The notes under the pieces are model-generated. The model searched no databases. It was not told the DNA's origin and saw nothing but the letters and a program-made list of their open reading frames with translations. This document shows, one piece after another, positions 34,661 to 48,100 of a stretch of 64,000 nucleotides of DNA. Numbering within the stretch: the stretch's first letter is position 1; every line of letters begins with the position of its first letter. A program made the position numbers and the translations under genes. Source of the stretch: Apoderus coryli (taxonomy: Eukaryota; Arthropoda; Insecta; Coleoptera; Attelabidae); contig OU452199.1 in the NCBI GenBank assembly GCA_911728435.2, forward strand, positions 1,178,001 through 1,242,000, in the 5' to 3' direction.

Positions 34661-34959
34661 ACAGGATTTTCATGTCATATCATCTTCTAGATCGCCAGAT
34701 TTGTTGGTGAATTTTTCTTGACTGGGATTGGCAAAATCTACAACACTTTTCTATCTAGCAAAGGTTTATAATTACATTTACTGGCGTTCAATGACTATTC
34801 CAACAAATAAACGTAGTCCTCTTTGGATCGAACGGAAACAAACAATTTTAAGTACATGTCAGCGAAAAATAACCTATTGACAGATAAATAACCCTTCACA
34901 TCGTCTGTAAAACTCAAAAAACTGAGTGGTCCCTATAATAAAAGTGCAGAACATTTTAA

Positions 34960-35160
34960 TTGAAATTTAATTTAGGAAAACAATACATGGTCCTTCGAGC
35001 TGGATATTTTTAGACTCCTAAAGGCCATGGATTTCTAGGAAGATTATGAGAACAATGTCATCTTCTTTTACTGGTTTTGCAGTACCATTCCATTCTTGTT
35101 TTCTAGTAATCCATCTTTTCCAAATGTTGCTGGTTATAGTTTTCACAGTCCCAATATCGA
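34960..35160 (-). pseudogene. BEL/Pao integrase C-terminus remnant
   Basis: One frame gives IWKRWITRKQEWNGTA and KEDDIVLI; after a frameshift the sequence continues LPRNPWPLGV and KYPARR. W-x-R-W, D-x-V-L-I and L-P-R-N-x-W-P-x-G-V are hallmarks of the BEL/Pao integrase C-terminal domain. It is short and broken. Confidence 0.55.
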
Positions 35161-35405
35161 CGTCTGAAAAACACCTGACGAAGAAAGATACGAGAAAAAG
35201 TTTATTAATAATTATAGTTTCAAATCCCCTGTATACAAACGGATATTTGACATTTCTTATTGATTTATCAAACAAGTGACTTTTTCGTATCTAAATTGTC
35301 CACCCTGTATAACAAAATTGAATTTTTTAATAACTGTGAATTGTGAGACGCCCTGTACTCTTACTTAGATGAGTCGTTTCGTGAATTACAACGATATTAT
35401 AAAAA

Positions 35406-35640
35406 CCATATACAGGGTGAACCACACAACTCACTATTATAGCGAAATTTCTCCGGTTTTTTGTTAATTTTCCTCATCACGCGATTATTTAGATCAATTA
35501 TTGTGGCAACATTGCGCGAAATAGTGTCTATTATACAGGGTGTCAAACAAGTGTAACATATCAAAATGTTTTTTGTTTTTGATGGGACAGTAAAGTCCTA
35601 AAATAGGGAGTTTTCTTAGTCGTGATTCACCCTGTACATA
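35406..35640. repeat. Short element with TACAGGGTGA termini
   Basis: It begins TACAGGGTGAACCAC and ends GTGATTCACCCTGTA, about 235 bp apart, with another internal TACAGGGTG near 35,535. It looks like one or two small inverted-repeat elements. Confidence 0.55.
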
Positions 35641-35726
35641 ACGGATATGCAACTGAACATTTACACGAAACGTCGTGTGAATGAGAGGCAAAGAAAGAAA
35701 AAGACTGTCTGCAGTAGAAGAAATAT

Positions 35727-36074
35727 GTACAGGGTGATCACGAATATTTTACTCAAAAGCTATCTCCGTTAATTTTGATTACACCGTATAGTTTAAATTA
35801 GCAAAGTTGTTGCATTTTTTCTGAATCGTCACATTATGGTGCCTCAGATGACGTATGTCAATCCATTGTGAAAATTTTGACATATGATTAGTTATTTTAA
35901 ATGGAACATCGTGTCATACGTCTAAATTTTGACAACGGATTGACATACGTCATTTGTGGCACCATAATGTGACGTTTCAGAAAAAAACCACAACTTTGCT
36001 AATTGAAACTATACTGAGTGATCAAAATTGACGGAGAGAGCTATTGACTAATATATACGTGATCACCCTGTACC
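35727..36074. repeat. 348-bp palindromic MITE-like element
   Basis: It starts TACAGGGTGATCACG and ends CGTGATCACCCTGTA. The arms pair nearly throughout: TGGTGCCTCAGATGACG versus CGTCATTTGTGGCACCA, and TTAGCAAAGTTGT versus ACTTTGCTAA. There is no coding sequence. Confidence 0.75.
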
Positions 36075-37170
36075 TAGGTATTAGGTTTTTAACTATACTG
36101 ACTAGTACTCTATAGTAATTCGCCGGAAGCACCATGTTAAAGGGCTTACACATATTTTACCGTGACAAAAATATATACAGAGTGGTTCAAGCGTTGTCAA
36201 TCAGACATAAATGTTGCCCAAAACTTCTTAGATATCAGAGTTTAAAGCACTTTATCAACAAAAATCTATTTAATTCGGTAAATTCCGGGCCTGCTCTCGT
36301 TCTTAGACGTTTAATGCGCAACATAAGTTTGATTTTCTATGTCTGAACCCCTGTATGTGTATTATTTTTTTATTTAATTAATTTGATGATATTTTAATGT
36401 GATTAAGGGGTATGTAATGTAATTTTAATTGATTTATGTTTTTTTACCGACGTATTTAGGTAATTTATATAATTTATAAAAGAAAGTACGGGCTGCCTCA
36501 CATAACTTACCCATTAGAACTCTGAATTGAATTTTGAAAGGTGTATTAGCTAAATTTTAAAAATTCAAATCGATTTAAATATTCTTATGGGCTGCCACTG
36601 TGAGACACCGGAAGCACACACAAATGTTTATTAATTTTCATAATAGTTTCGACAAGATAAAGTAAACTCCGAATTACAACAATACTAAAGTAAGAAATTT
36701 AATTGTTCTTGGCTAGTGATGGATTTTTGGTTTTGTACGCCAAAAGTTTTTAACACAATTTTGTTGCTGTAATTTTTTTTATATAGTAAGTACCTACGTG
36801 GTTTTTAAATGATTATTTTTGTAGTTTTCTTTATTATTCTTTAAAGAAGATAATTTAATTATTAGTAGGAAATGAGGGGGGGTTTTTAAAAGGAAATAGT
36901 TTCGGTATAAAGTTTGGTTACCTCATGCTTTATTCAAAACATTTACAAGCATAGGTATTCTTTATTCGTAATAATATTTATAGATTTTTGTACATTTTTA
37001 TAATAATAATATGATGCAATCAATGAAATTTGAGAATTTATTTAGGAATAATTTAATTTGTTATTTAACCGCCCGTTTTGTAAAAACCAGTGACAAAATA
37101 TAAATAATATAAAATCCAGTATAAGAACTTTTTATTTTTAGTTAGATATAAAAAGAACATCAAACACAAA
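36075..37170. other. No gene seen
   Basis: AT-rich, low-complexity sequence without a supported exon or recognised repeat. Open frames here have no domain. Confidence 0.4.
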
Positions 37171-37175
37171 CAAAC

Positions 37176-37425
37176 ATTAAGCATTTCCCATCCCATTCGC
37201 CTTCAATAAAACCAACATTTCAATAAGATCGTCACTTAAATTCTGACGCTTTGGCGTATTTACCATACCCGCAAAAGAAAACAATCATTCTACTGGAGCA
37301 GACGACGGTAATATGAAGTTATACCTTTAAAATATTTGTTTAATTGAAGGGTAATCATTAAGCATCTCCAAACCTAATCTTTTATCTTCAAGATATTGCA
37401 AAAAGTTTAGTCGATTTTTCCTTTT
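37176..37425 (-). pseudogene. hAT transposase C-terminal dimerisation fragment
   Basis: The minus-strand frame reads LNFLQYLEDKRLGLEM, YPSIKQIF, LPSSAPVE-stop-LFSFAGMVN and LSDDLIEMLVLLKANG. PSSAPVE-x-LFS-x-AG is the hAT C-terminal signature. Two in-frame stops show that it is dead. The preceding parts of the transposase were not found nearby. Confidence 0.8.
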
Positions 37426-37454
37426 AGTTATTATTATTATTAGACCACTATGGG

Positions 37455-38990
37455 GTGGTAATAGTATTTAGACCACTACGGGTGGTACTGCGGGAAGCTA
37501 ACTTGGTCACAGAGATTTTGCGTAAGTCTAGAACCATAAAAACGGACTCTCGTTTGAAGCACATCACTATCTCATCCGACAAAACCCGGAAACAACAACA
37601 ATACTACAAGAAGATCAAGCAACAACTTCTAGAACGGAAAAACAAGGGGGAGAGCAACATCAAGATAGCGTTTCAAAAAGGTGTTCCGACAATAATTAAG
37701 ATAAGTGAGCGCTCTTTAAACTAACTTGTTTGTCTAACGGTGTCGACATGGATCTAAATATTATGTATCAAAATGTCAGGGGCTTGAATACAAAAACTGG
37801 TACTGTTTACGCATCTACATCATCTGCCGAATACCACGTAATTGCAATCACTGAGACCTGGCTCCAGGAAAATATTTTAAACAGTGAATTGTTTGATGAC
37901 AATTATGTCGTCTATCGCAGGGACCGAGATAATGATGCACTTGGTGTAACTAGAGGCGGGGGCGTGCTATTGGCCGTCAGGTCAGACCTGAATTCTAGAA
38001 GGGTTGTCATACCCAACTCCCCTTTTCTGCACCCGTCAATAGATGTGATTGGATGTAGGCTGAGTGCGATTCACTTTTCTGTTTTTGTGTTTATACCCCA
38101 CCTGGCCTAAATGCTGATCACTATGTTGGATTTTTCGAATTCTTTGAGCAACTGACGTACTTGTACGGTGCACAACTGATGATTATCGGAGACTTCAATG
38201 TCCATTTCGAAGAAGATCTATTAGGTCCTTGTGTTTCTCAGCGGAGGGCCGTGCAGAATTTCATGTCTGTGTTTGACTTGGATCAATATAATACAACTCG
38301 TAATCAGAGGGATCATATAATTTTCATTAATGACATATAACAGAAACTTACAAGCAACCATTTGATGTTTGCAGACGATCTGAAGTTGTATTGTGTTATT
38401 CGAGACACTTCGGATTGCGTATTGTTGCAGCGCGACTTATCTAAGCTTGAAGATTGGTGAAACTATAATAAATTGCCTTTAAATATTAATAAATGTAAGT
38501 TTGTCATATTTTCGAAATCGCAAACTGTTTTTGAATATCGCTATCAGCTGAGTGACACTGCGCTTGAGTCTTGTGATGTTGTCAGGGATCTTGGAGTTTA
38601 CGTCGACACTGAATTGTCATTTAATTATTATATTCAAAGTATTATCCGAGATGCACTACGTATGCTTGGCTTTTTGTTTCGCATTACCAAAGATTTTAGT
38701 GATATTGACTGTGTAACCAATTTGTATTGTGCTCTGGTAAGATCTAAGCTTGAGTACGGATCTATAATATGGTCTCCCATTTACCAATCTCCTGCAGGAC
38801 ACATTGAATGCATACAGCGCAAATTCCTTAAATATTTAGCGTTTAAAATTGACGGTAGATTCTCATGTAGAGGATTCGATCATAGAGCACTGCTCGATCG
38901 CTTTCAAATGATTTCGCATTTTAGAGCCAAATTGAAAATTGGCAATAATGAACTATCTTACTGTACAATAATGTATAGTTATTAAAAATA
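37455..38990 (+). mobile_element. Internally deleted LINE with ORF1 end, endonuclease and RT end
   Basis: Frame 37,455-37,724 is the C-terminal end of ORF1 (VLREANLVTEILRKS and so on). ORF2 starts near 37,749 with MDLNIMYQNVRGLNTK and ITETWL, the apurinic-type endonuclease. After a frameshift it continues LMIIGDFNVHF. At about 38,318 the sequence jumps to IIFINDI and FADDLKLYC, the reverse transcriptase motif C region; motifs 0 to B are missing. Further frames give the C-terminal region up to 38,985 (RSKLEYGSIIWSP). It is inactive. Confidence 0.75.
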
Positions 38991-39222
38991 AATTTTCATA
39001 ATAGACAGAAACGACACACACTGTGCTCTAGTATGGTAAATACCATAATTTGAATTAATTTACAGGGCCGGATTTAAAAATCTGGCATATCATGTTCATC
39101 CCAATAATGCACCCTGTATGCAACTTTTTAATCGTAAGTATGCAACTTTGTAATCGTAAGTATAATGGAATAGATATATTAAACAAACAAATTTATTATT
39201 TATTAAAGGGTTAACAAGATTT

Positions 39223-41465
39223 TTACAAGTATTTCTTCAATTCACTTTCCATAGCTGCAGCTTGGGACTTCGTTAGATTTTTCAACGGCACTCGAGCTAA
39301 TCCAACATTTATTGGAGTGAGAGTATTCATTGCGACTTTCATTGTAGGTACCCAGGCTCCTAAAAAATAATACAATTTGTAACTATGGTGGTTTATGCTA
39401 GAAAAAAAGCTGGACGACGATAAACTTAATTTTAACACACAGATTCTCCTCTCCAAACCGACAAAAAGTCATCTATGGATTGATCATGAATCAGGCCTAA
39501 ACTGTAAACCTTACTACGTCTTAATTGATGAAATTCGAGCTGTGTTATTAAAGAATGCATGAGATTTGCATTGATTTGAAGGTCATCTAAACTCACCGTC
39601 TTTCGTGATAACTTTACATGCAGCTGTCAATTTTTCTTGAACCTTTTTAGCCTCTTCAACATTGGATTTTTTGATAGCATCTAAAATTTGTACACTGTAT
39701 TGTGGAAGCATATTCAAAGATGTTGCTATGGCCGAATCGAAACCTAAGGCAAACGCTGGTGCTAGAAGCTGGAACATTAACATTTCATGATAGGATTTAT
39801 TGGATGAAATAAATAACGTAACTTGTACTTACAGTATCTGCTCCTAGAAACACAGCGTACTTGCCACCGTTTGCTTTAAGTGCGTGGTAACCTCCATCCA
39901 AATCATTTGATGTGTATTTGATACCCGCAAAAGTTGGGATTTGGCCCACCGATTGATTCAGGAATTGCTCCATATTGACTAAAATACAGAGTGTGGGAAA
40001 ACAATTTTTTTTTTATTTAATAATAATAAATCTTATCCAGATATCCTGCTATATCCTCCTAGAACCCCCAATGTCAACACGTCAACTTCAAAAAAAGACT
40101 TTTAGGTAGGTCTAAACGTCATGAATCATTTGCTAGTTTTTTAATGTAGTTTCCATCTAAGAGTTTGTTTTTAGAAGTTTTTTAGTTATGCTATATTTCT
40201 TGATGTTTGTTAATGTAAATTATGATCGTGACAGTTTTTACTGCTTTGAATTTATAGACTTACTGTTAATCCCCGACCACATAGGAATGTGGTAGTACAG
40301 CAATGGCGTTTTTGGAGCTGCTTCTGCGATAACTTTCAGGTAATCCACCAATTCTTGTGGGGTCGTAGGTTTGAAATACAGTTCAGGTAGAGTCAACAAC
40401 GAATCAACTCCAATTGCTTCAGCATGTTTAACTAAATCCAAGACATCAGGTAAAGGGCAACCGCCAACTTGGACCATTAAGTGTTGTTTGGTGATTTTGC
40501 AGGCTTTCACCCATGCTTCTGTGATTGTTTTGCGTTCTGGGACTGTTAGAGAAGGGCCTTCACCGGTAGTTCCTTGAACTAGAAAGACACAATTGTTATT
40601 TTCATAACTTATATTAGGCGAGTTCAAGGATAAGTACTCAGGAAACGAAAAACTGGCAAGGTCAAGACTATTATTTTGAATTTTGAGGTTAAATTACTCA
40701 ATTAATTATCGAATCAAATTTGTAAAAAGAACGCGCGTTTAATACAAGTGAGTAAAAATTTTTAAAGTTGGATTTGAATAACCTTAGAATATAAATATTC
40801 TAGATAGATAGATGAGATAATAATTTAATCATTTACCTTGAAAACTACAAGGTTAGATAGTCACAAGTATTTTAATTACATAATTTTCGAAAATTCCAGT
40901 GAGTTGGAAATGATGATATTAGAACAGTATAGAACATGTTTTATTAATATGTTTCAGGATATTTGGCGCTGGTTGACGTTTATCTTCAAATTGTCTTTGT
41001 TTATAAAGACAATGCTTCACCTTCAACGAAAATTCACCAATTTTCATTCAATTTTCTGATTTGAAATGATCATTTAACGCACACCAGGTTATTTCTCAAT
41101 TAAATGCAAATTTGTAAAAGGAACGTGCCTGACATACAGGTGATTAAAAATTGCTGATATTTCGCGAAGAAGGGATAACGCCTATATTCATCAAACCTAA
41201 TCACCTAGTAATAAGAAAATTCAAACATTCAATGAAAAAATTTATTTAATTATTTGTTTTACTTACCTAATATTCCTTTAATGCCGGCATTTAAAAGAAA
41301 TTCAGCGTATTTCTGTATTGATGATACGTCTATGGAACTACATTTTAAATATGGAATTATTAATATACCTAATTAACAACTAAAAAGTGAATAATAAACT
41401 TACAAATCTTTATTATAAATTGTAAAAACCGGTGCTACGAGTCCTCTAAATGTAAAATTAACCAT
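39223..41465 (-). CDS. Npl: N-acetylneuraminate lyase (six exons, complete, catalytic)
   Basis: Exons on the minus strand are 41,465-41,404, 41,337-41,267, 40,578-40,264, 39,978-39,833, 39,768-39,597 and 39,359-39,223. They join to 300 residues with GT/AG borders throughout. The protein is a class I aldolase of the DHDPS/NPL family, which cleaves sialic acid to N-acetylmannosamine and pyruvate in the cytosol. Signature GTTGE lies at residues 47-51, the catalytic tyrosine at 140 (LLYYHIP) and the Schiff-base lysine at 170 (AGIKYTSNDL). Length matches animal NPL (about 300-320). Two zinc-finger paralogues follow in tandem on the same strand with recognisably shared exon structure, so this copy probably stands closest to the ancestral form. 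Confidence 0.92.
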
Positions 41466-42162
41466 TTTTAATACTTTAAAAACCTGTGCCAGCTAGAAAC
41501 TAAATTTAAATATAGAATAACCCGTACTTTATAATATAATTCGGTAATAACTAGGAATAATAACTTAAAATTGTGTAAATATTTTTTATATTTTAACAAT
41601 AATATAAGTACCTATCTCAATGATGATATAATTTAATATTATCAGTATGTAATTAACACAAGTAGGTACTTTAGTAAATATTAAAATATATCAGCTTTCT
41701 GTTGCATTGATTACCAGTGGTAGTCTTACAATTTGTATCTAGAGGGTTTAGATGCCGTTGTGATTAATGATTCAAATAAGAGGGAAGCATACCTCGAACC
41801 CCTTTTCACAGACGCAGATTGGACGAACGGGAAACATATGCTTTTGGGTTTCAGCCTGTCCTATAAGTTCGAAGAATTTTAATCTCCTGTGTTCTGTTTT
41901 TACACGACATAACATAAACTAAACAAGGATTTTCACCGGTTAATTTACCAAATTAGTGATAAAAAGGTATTTAAAAAAACACACACAAAGAAAGTTCACA
42001 CTTATAAAAATTTAATTTTATATAAAAACATTAAATAAACAGCAATAACTAAAATATAATCAGCTTTTAAATAAAAATTATTTTAATCATAAAATATAAA
42101 GAGACAGGATGCAAATGTACAAAAAAAGATTATTAACTTAATATTAAGTTATGTTTATTTAG
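41466..42162. other. Spacer between the lyase gene and the first fusion paralogue
   Basis: About 700 bp of AT-rich sequence without a supported exon. It holds the 5' flank of Npl and the 3' flank of the next gene. A GC-richer patch at 41,750-41,880 is of unknown origin. Confidence 0.4.
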
Positions 42163-45100
42163 TTAAATTAGTTCGAGTTCTTGTAGTTTTTCTTTCATCT
42201 TAATTATATCACCTTCCCAAAGTGTTTGTAAAGGTTCTCTGACTACTTCCATTGGCATTTTTGTGACTATACTCATCGCTGCTTTTAGACAAGGTATCAT
42301 TTCACCTGGAACAATTTATTTTATTTATTTATCGTCATTACCAAAAAAGGTTTAAGTACGCAAGTCATATTAAATACTAAAATATTACATAACACAACAT
42401 AAAAACATAGAAATGTATATAACTTAATCAAAACAGAAAGTCAGTGCTCAGGAATTCATCAATGGAGTAAAAAGCCTGGTCAATTAAGTAGTTCTTTAAT
42501 CTATTTTTGAACATTGCAAGGCTCAGTGTTTTCAAACTATCTGGCAAATGATTATAGCATGTGGGACCATAATAATTTACAGAATTTCTGCTTCTACCCA
42601 ACCTCATATATTCAGGAAGAATGTCATTTTTGTTTCTGGTATTGTGGTTGTGAACTTCATCATGCCTTATGTACAGATTGTAATTATTTTTCACATACAT
42701 AATTGAATTGTAGATATAGAGACACGGGAGTGTAATTATTTTACATTCTTTAAATTTAGGTCTCTAAACTTTAAATCTGTCATTATTCGAACGACTCGTC
42801 TTTGGATTGCGAATACCCGACTAGCATGACAAGAGTGTCCCCAAATTAACAAAGCATATGAAGCCACACTGTGAAAAATGCCATAATATGCTGATTTCAA
42901 AACATTAAAAGAGACTTCACCCTTCAAGCTTCGCAACATGAACACAACCTTAGACAACTTGGCAATGGTAACCTCGACATGACCCGCCCAGATTAGCTTT
43001 TTGTCCAAAGTGACACCCAAAAACTTTACCAGACCATCAGAAACAGCAACATCCGTCTCACGTAATGTAAATATTTTAGTAGCTGTTTTATTGGCATTCA
43101 CACAGAGTTTCTTAGCTGCAAACCAGTCAGCAGCCCTCGACTGTGAATTAATCATACTTGAGGTCAGAGATCACTCGACAGTTCAACATCGACAATAGTT
43201 AAATCGTCTGCAAACAATGTCAGGTCAGAGCATGGCAGATGTAGCGGTAAATCATTAATGAAAATCAAAAACAATAGAGGTCCGAGCACCGAGCCCTGTG
43301 GGACTCCACAGGAGCTCAACAAGGGCTGAGAAGACTTTGACTCAAACATCGTTACAACATTCCTACCAGTGAGATAGGAACTCAGCAAACGAATCGAATT
43401 CGCACTCATACCGTATCGCTCCAGTTTACCCAACAAGATATCGTGTGAGACGCAATCAAACGCCTTTGTTAAATCAAGAAAAGAAGCCCCCACAAGCCTT
43501 CTACTCTCAAAAGCGGTTATAACGCTATTTATAAAATTTTCTATAGCTGAAACGGTGTATCACAATTGAAGCCATTTTCTACCGTTGGAATTGATTTCGG
43601 AGGACCCTTTAAGATTCCAATGGCAAAGATTCGCGGAGCCAAAACATTAAAGGCTTACATTTGTCTCTTCGTCTGTTTTTCCACAAAGGCGCTCCATATT
43701 GAATTGGCCTCAATCTTTCCACTGAGGCTTTTTTGGCATGTTTTCGGCGGTTTATTGCCAGAAGAGGACGTTGTTCGCAAATCTTTTCTGACTGTGGAAC
43801 CAACTTTGTTGGAGCGAATAATTATTTTCGTGAGATAATGAAGTCGGTTTGTGAAGTGGAGCAGATCAAATGGAATTTTAATCCTCCTGCAGTCCCACAT
43901 TTTGGTGGATTGTGGGAGGCGGGAATTAAGTCCGTTAAAACTCACATATACCGTGTCGTAGGTGAACAAATACTTACCTACGAAGAATTTTCTACCGTAT
44001 TGATACAGATAGAGGCTCTATTAAATTCTCGACCGCTAACCCCACTCAGTTCAGATCCTAATGATCTTAAAGCTCTAACACCGGGTCATTTTCTGACTCT
44101 CGAACCTCTCTCCGTAATTCCTGACCCTGATTTAACTCAAGAAAAGATACATCGCTTGACCCGTTGGCAGCTTCTCCAGAGGTTACATCAAGATTTTTGG
44201 AGGAGGTGGCATAACGAGTATTTACAAACACTACTTAGTAGGTCCAAATGGACTATTGAATCTCAAGCGCTTTTACCAGGTAGTCTGGTAGTTTTGAAGG
44301 ACGAATCGGCTCAGCCGTTGCGTTGGCGTTTGGGTCGTGTTATTGAGTGTCATTTCGGTCGTGACAAGGTTTGTCGCGTTGTGACTGTTAAGACAGCTGA
44401 TGGTATTGTGCGCCGGCCTGTGGTAAAAGTTGCTCTTTTGCCATTGGAGGACAATCACTAAAAAATATTATATATTTTTTGATGGGCGGAAATGTTTGGT
44501 TCCAAATCCATCTTTTCTCCTTTTCCTATTTTTTTTTTTGTTTATAATTGTTATTTCTTAATGCTATTCGGTACAATAATTATTTTCCTTTTTTTTGTTA
44601 TAATTTAAATTAATAATAATATATCTGTCGGCAAATTCCGACAGCCTTCGGCGATCGCCGAGAAGGCGCTGGCTGGCAGGATAGCCATTCTGCTTTCGCC
44701 GCGCGCTGTAAAATGGTCAATATAAACCGTTATATACTAAAATCCGCATAATTAATGATCGCATTTGTTACAATTAATCACTGTTATTGTTTCGGTCTAA
44801 ATCCAAATTGTTTCGGAGAAAATAAATTATTTCTTTCAAAATACTTGGCTAATTGTTTAAAGAGTATCTTTTAAAAAAATTTGCCTAGAACAGGCACTAT
44901 ATAAATAGGGCGATAGTTGTTCAATTCATCTGGAGATCCTTTTTTGAATAACGGTATAATTTTGCTAAATTTCAGACAACTCGGAAACATACCGGATGAG
45001 ATCGCCAAATTAATCAATATTGTCAATGGTATAATTATTATATCCTTAATATATTTAATGATTACGATATTCAAATCAAAAATGTCTTTCGAGCTTTTAT

Positions 45101-48100
45101 TTTTAAAAGAGTTTATTATATCTCTCATCTCAATAAAAGATATTTCATTAAACTCAAAATTGCCAGGAATGTCAATAGACAACAAATCCAGTGGAGTGAT
45201 ATTTGAGGATAAGTCATGGGTTAAAGTTTCCGCAATACTGGTAAAATATGTATTGAAATCATCATCAGTAAGATTTGTTAATGATTGTTGGGTAGCCGAA
45301 CTATTCCTTTTATTGTTGATCATATCCCATGTAGCCCTGGCAATATTAGAACCATCTGCAATATACGTATCGTTCGCATTTTTTTTGCCATTTTAATATG
45401 AGATCTATACGAGTTACGTTAAGAGCGAACCATGTCTTTTATACCTTCGATTTGTGGAAACTGTGTAGACAGTCCTCGCAATAGCGCAAGTGTTTCGCGC
45501 ATTTGAAAATATGCTCAATTGGCCCAACAATTTGTTGCTTTTCAAGGACTGGGATTGCAGTTCTGAGTTGACAGTTGAATGACGGTCGAAGAGAACACTA
45601 AACACTAACATTCCACCACAAAGTGCGTGTTTACCCGGGCCTCGCCGTAAACGGCTTTGGAAACCACATTTTGCAGCTAACCCTTTAGGTTGCCCTGCGA
45701 ACCTATAGCTATAGGTCCCTGGGAAAGGGATATTAAAACCATTTTTCTGTATTTTTTTGCAATTTAAAGTTCTTCGTCTCTGAAAAAACATCAACTAACA
45801 AAAAAAAATTGTTACTTACCAAAATTATATACATTAAACACGCATTTCCGAAGTAAATTCTGTGATGTTTGCGCATTTTTAATTTCTCCATTCTTCATGA
45901 GAGAACACACTGATTGTGCAAGTTTCGGTAGGAAACTCAATGTGTTAAGCATAATACAAGTAAATCCGCTTGCAGCAGCTCCTAACAGACCCTGAAATCA
46001 GAATACATTTGTTATCTTACAAAGCTGTTCCCTATTTTTTTGAATAAAAAATATCACCTCATCTGTACCCATAAATACAACAAACTTTTCCGGATTCAAT
46101 TCCATCGCCGACAACGTTTCTTGCAAATCTGTTGAACTGTAGATTAATCCAGCGAATGTATCTATTTCCCCAGTTATATCCAGCAAAAAAGCATTCATAT
46201 CCACTGAAATCAAAATTGACAATATTGAGTTTAAAAACACATTGTTTGATTCAAAAATACATTTTAGAATGGCCCTGGTTTGATTCCCTCTGTGACCTCA
46301 TGTGGTTGAGGACTCAGAAGGTCTTTGCTATAGCAGAGATCCACGAAAATCTACTGATTGCAGTAGTGAAGATCATGCAGATAAGTCTGACAAAAGTGTC
46401 TTCAGGATTGAAGACCAGCAGTCAGTTTATGAGACACATTGGTTTAAATGTTTCCGAAATGCAGCAGCTGATGTCAAACGAACTATCTTATCTAACACAA
46501 AACACGTTCGCGACGTCACCTGGCGCAGTCATTTAGCACCATTTTTACATCACACCCTAAAAAAACTACGAGCAGTCTCCATTAAGTCGTGGACCGAACA
46601 ATCAAATCAAATATGTCGCAATCGTTACAGATCATATTAAAATTATTCCACATCACAAATCTGGCGATTTCGTGTATAGATTAGTAACAGGATGTTTGCA
46701 GTAAAACATCAATCCGTTATGATTCCCCAGGCGTGGAACATTTATATCAATCTCAGCCAGCAACTCAGAGCAATCGATTTTAACATTTAAAAGACCGTAC
46801 AAAAATTTCAAAGAAGCAAGGATTCTACGGAACTACTGACGTTAAATCTATTCCAGAGCATCGAACTATCCACCCTTCTTTCTGGATAAACGCCATCAGA
46901 TTTTATATATGAGATATTTCCTTTGAATTTTTTCAATGGCGTACTTATGGACCTCATAAAGAGGATACCAGATGATTGAACAATACTCTAGTTTCGAATG
47001 AACGTAAGAGAAATACAATGTTTTCAATGCGTTAATATTTTTAAAGCCTGTGCAATTTCTAACAATGAAACCATAAGCCCTAATCGCTTCATTCGCCTTT
47101 AAATTAATATGAGGAACGAAAGACAATCTCGAGTCAAACGTAACACCCAAATCGGTAGAAGTTGCACATCTCGCGAGAACAGTCTGTCCAAGTCGATACT
47201 GAAAATTAAAAGCAGTTTTCCTTCTCGAATAAGACATGCATTTACACTTCTTAGCATTTAGATATAGCTTGTTATTGTTACACCAACTCTCCATCGCCTC
47301 AAGCTCACTCTGAAGACCTATGCAGTCCTCGTACGACACGATAGTGGCGAACAGCTTGACATCATCAGCGAAAAACAACCTGTTAACTTGCAGACACTCG
47401 TTAAGATCGTTAATGAAGATCAAGAAAAGCAGGGGACCCAAGTTTGAACCCTGAAGCACACCAAAGGATGCTTTATATTTTTTGGAATTGTAGCCATTAT
47501 AAACTACATACTGGAGTCTGTTCCGAAGATATGAAATAAACAACGATTTCAAGTTATTGACAAACCCATAGCTGTCCAGCTTCCGAATTAGCACCCCATG
47601 ATCCAACCTGTCGAAAGCCTTGGCAAAGTGGGTATAAATAACATCCAGCTGGCCCTCTCTGTGAAACAAGAAAGATTAGTGAGAGTGGACCTATTCGGCC
47701 TATTCTTGTTATGCGCTCGTCAGAGTACCATAGTCGTTGCCCATCTACAAATATCGGCCTGCATTTAAGCACAATAGGATACACAACAGTAGACACATGT
47801 AAACACGTATCATCTACATGTACATAGTAATGCATATCCTATACCATGCAGAGGCCGAACAATCTCAATGTATAGGTAAAACCGCCAACACTCCCACACA
47901 GTCTTTTATGAAAAAAGACGGTAAACCGTCAGGACCCGCCGGTAAATTGTTTTTTAGTTTTTTACACGAGAGAAAAATCTCCAAATCAGTAATGTCAGGA
48001 ACATTGACAGCAGAAAAGGGAACTCTATCACCGTTTACAACGGATATGGAATGTCATAATTAACATCCTTTTACTATCTTGTTCTAAGAGCTCTTTTCTT

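Noticed and set aside
45414..45794. Minus-strand frame of 126 codons as a gene
   Set aside because: No ATG start, no domain, GC content unlike the flanking exons, and located inside an intron of fusion gene A.
46132..46640. Two overlapping plus-strand frames in intron 6 of fusion gene A
   Set aside because: They partly overlap the antisense of exon 7, show no recognised domain and lack splice context.
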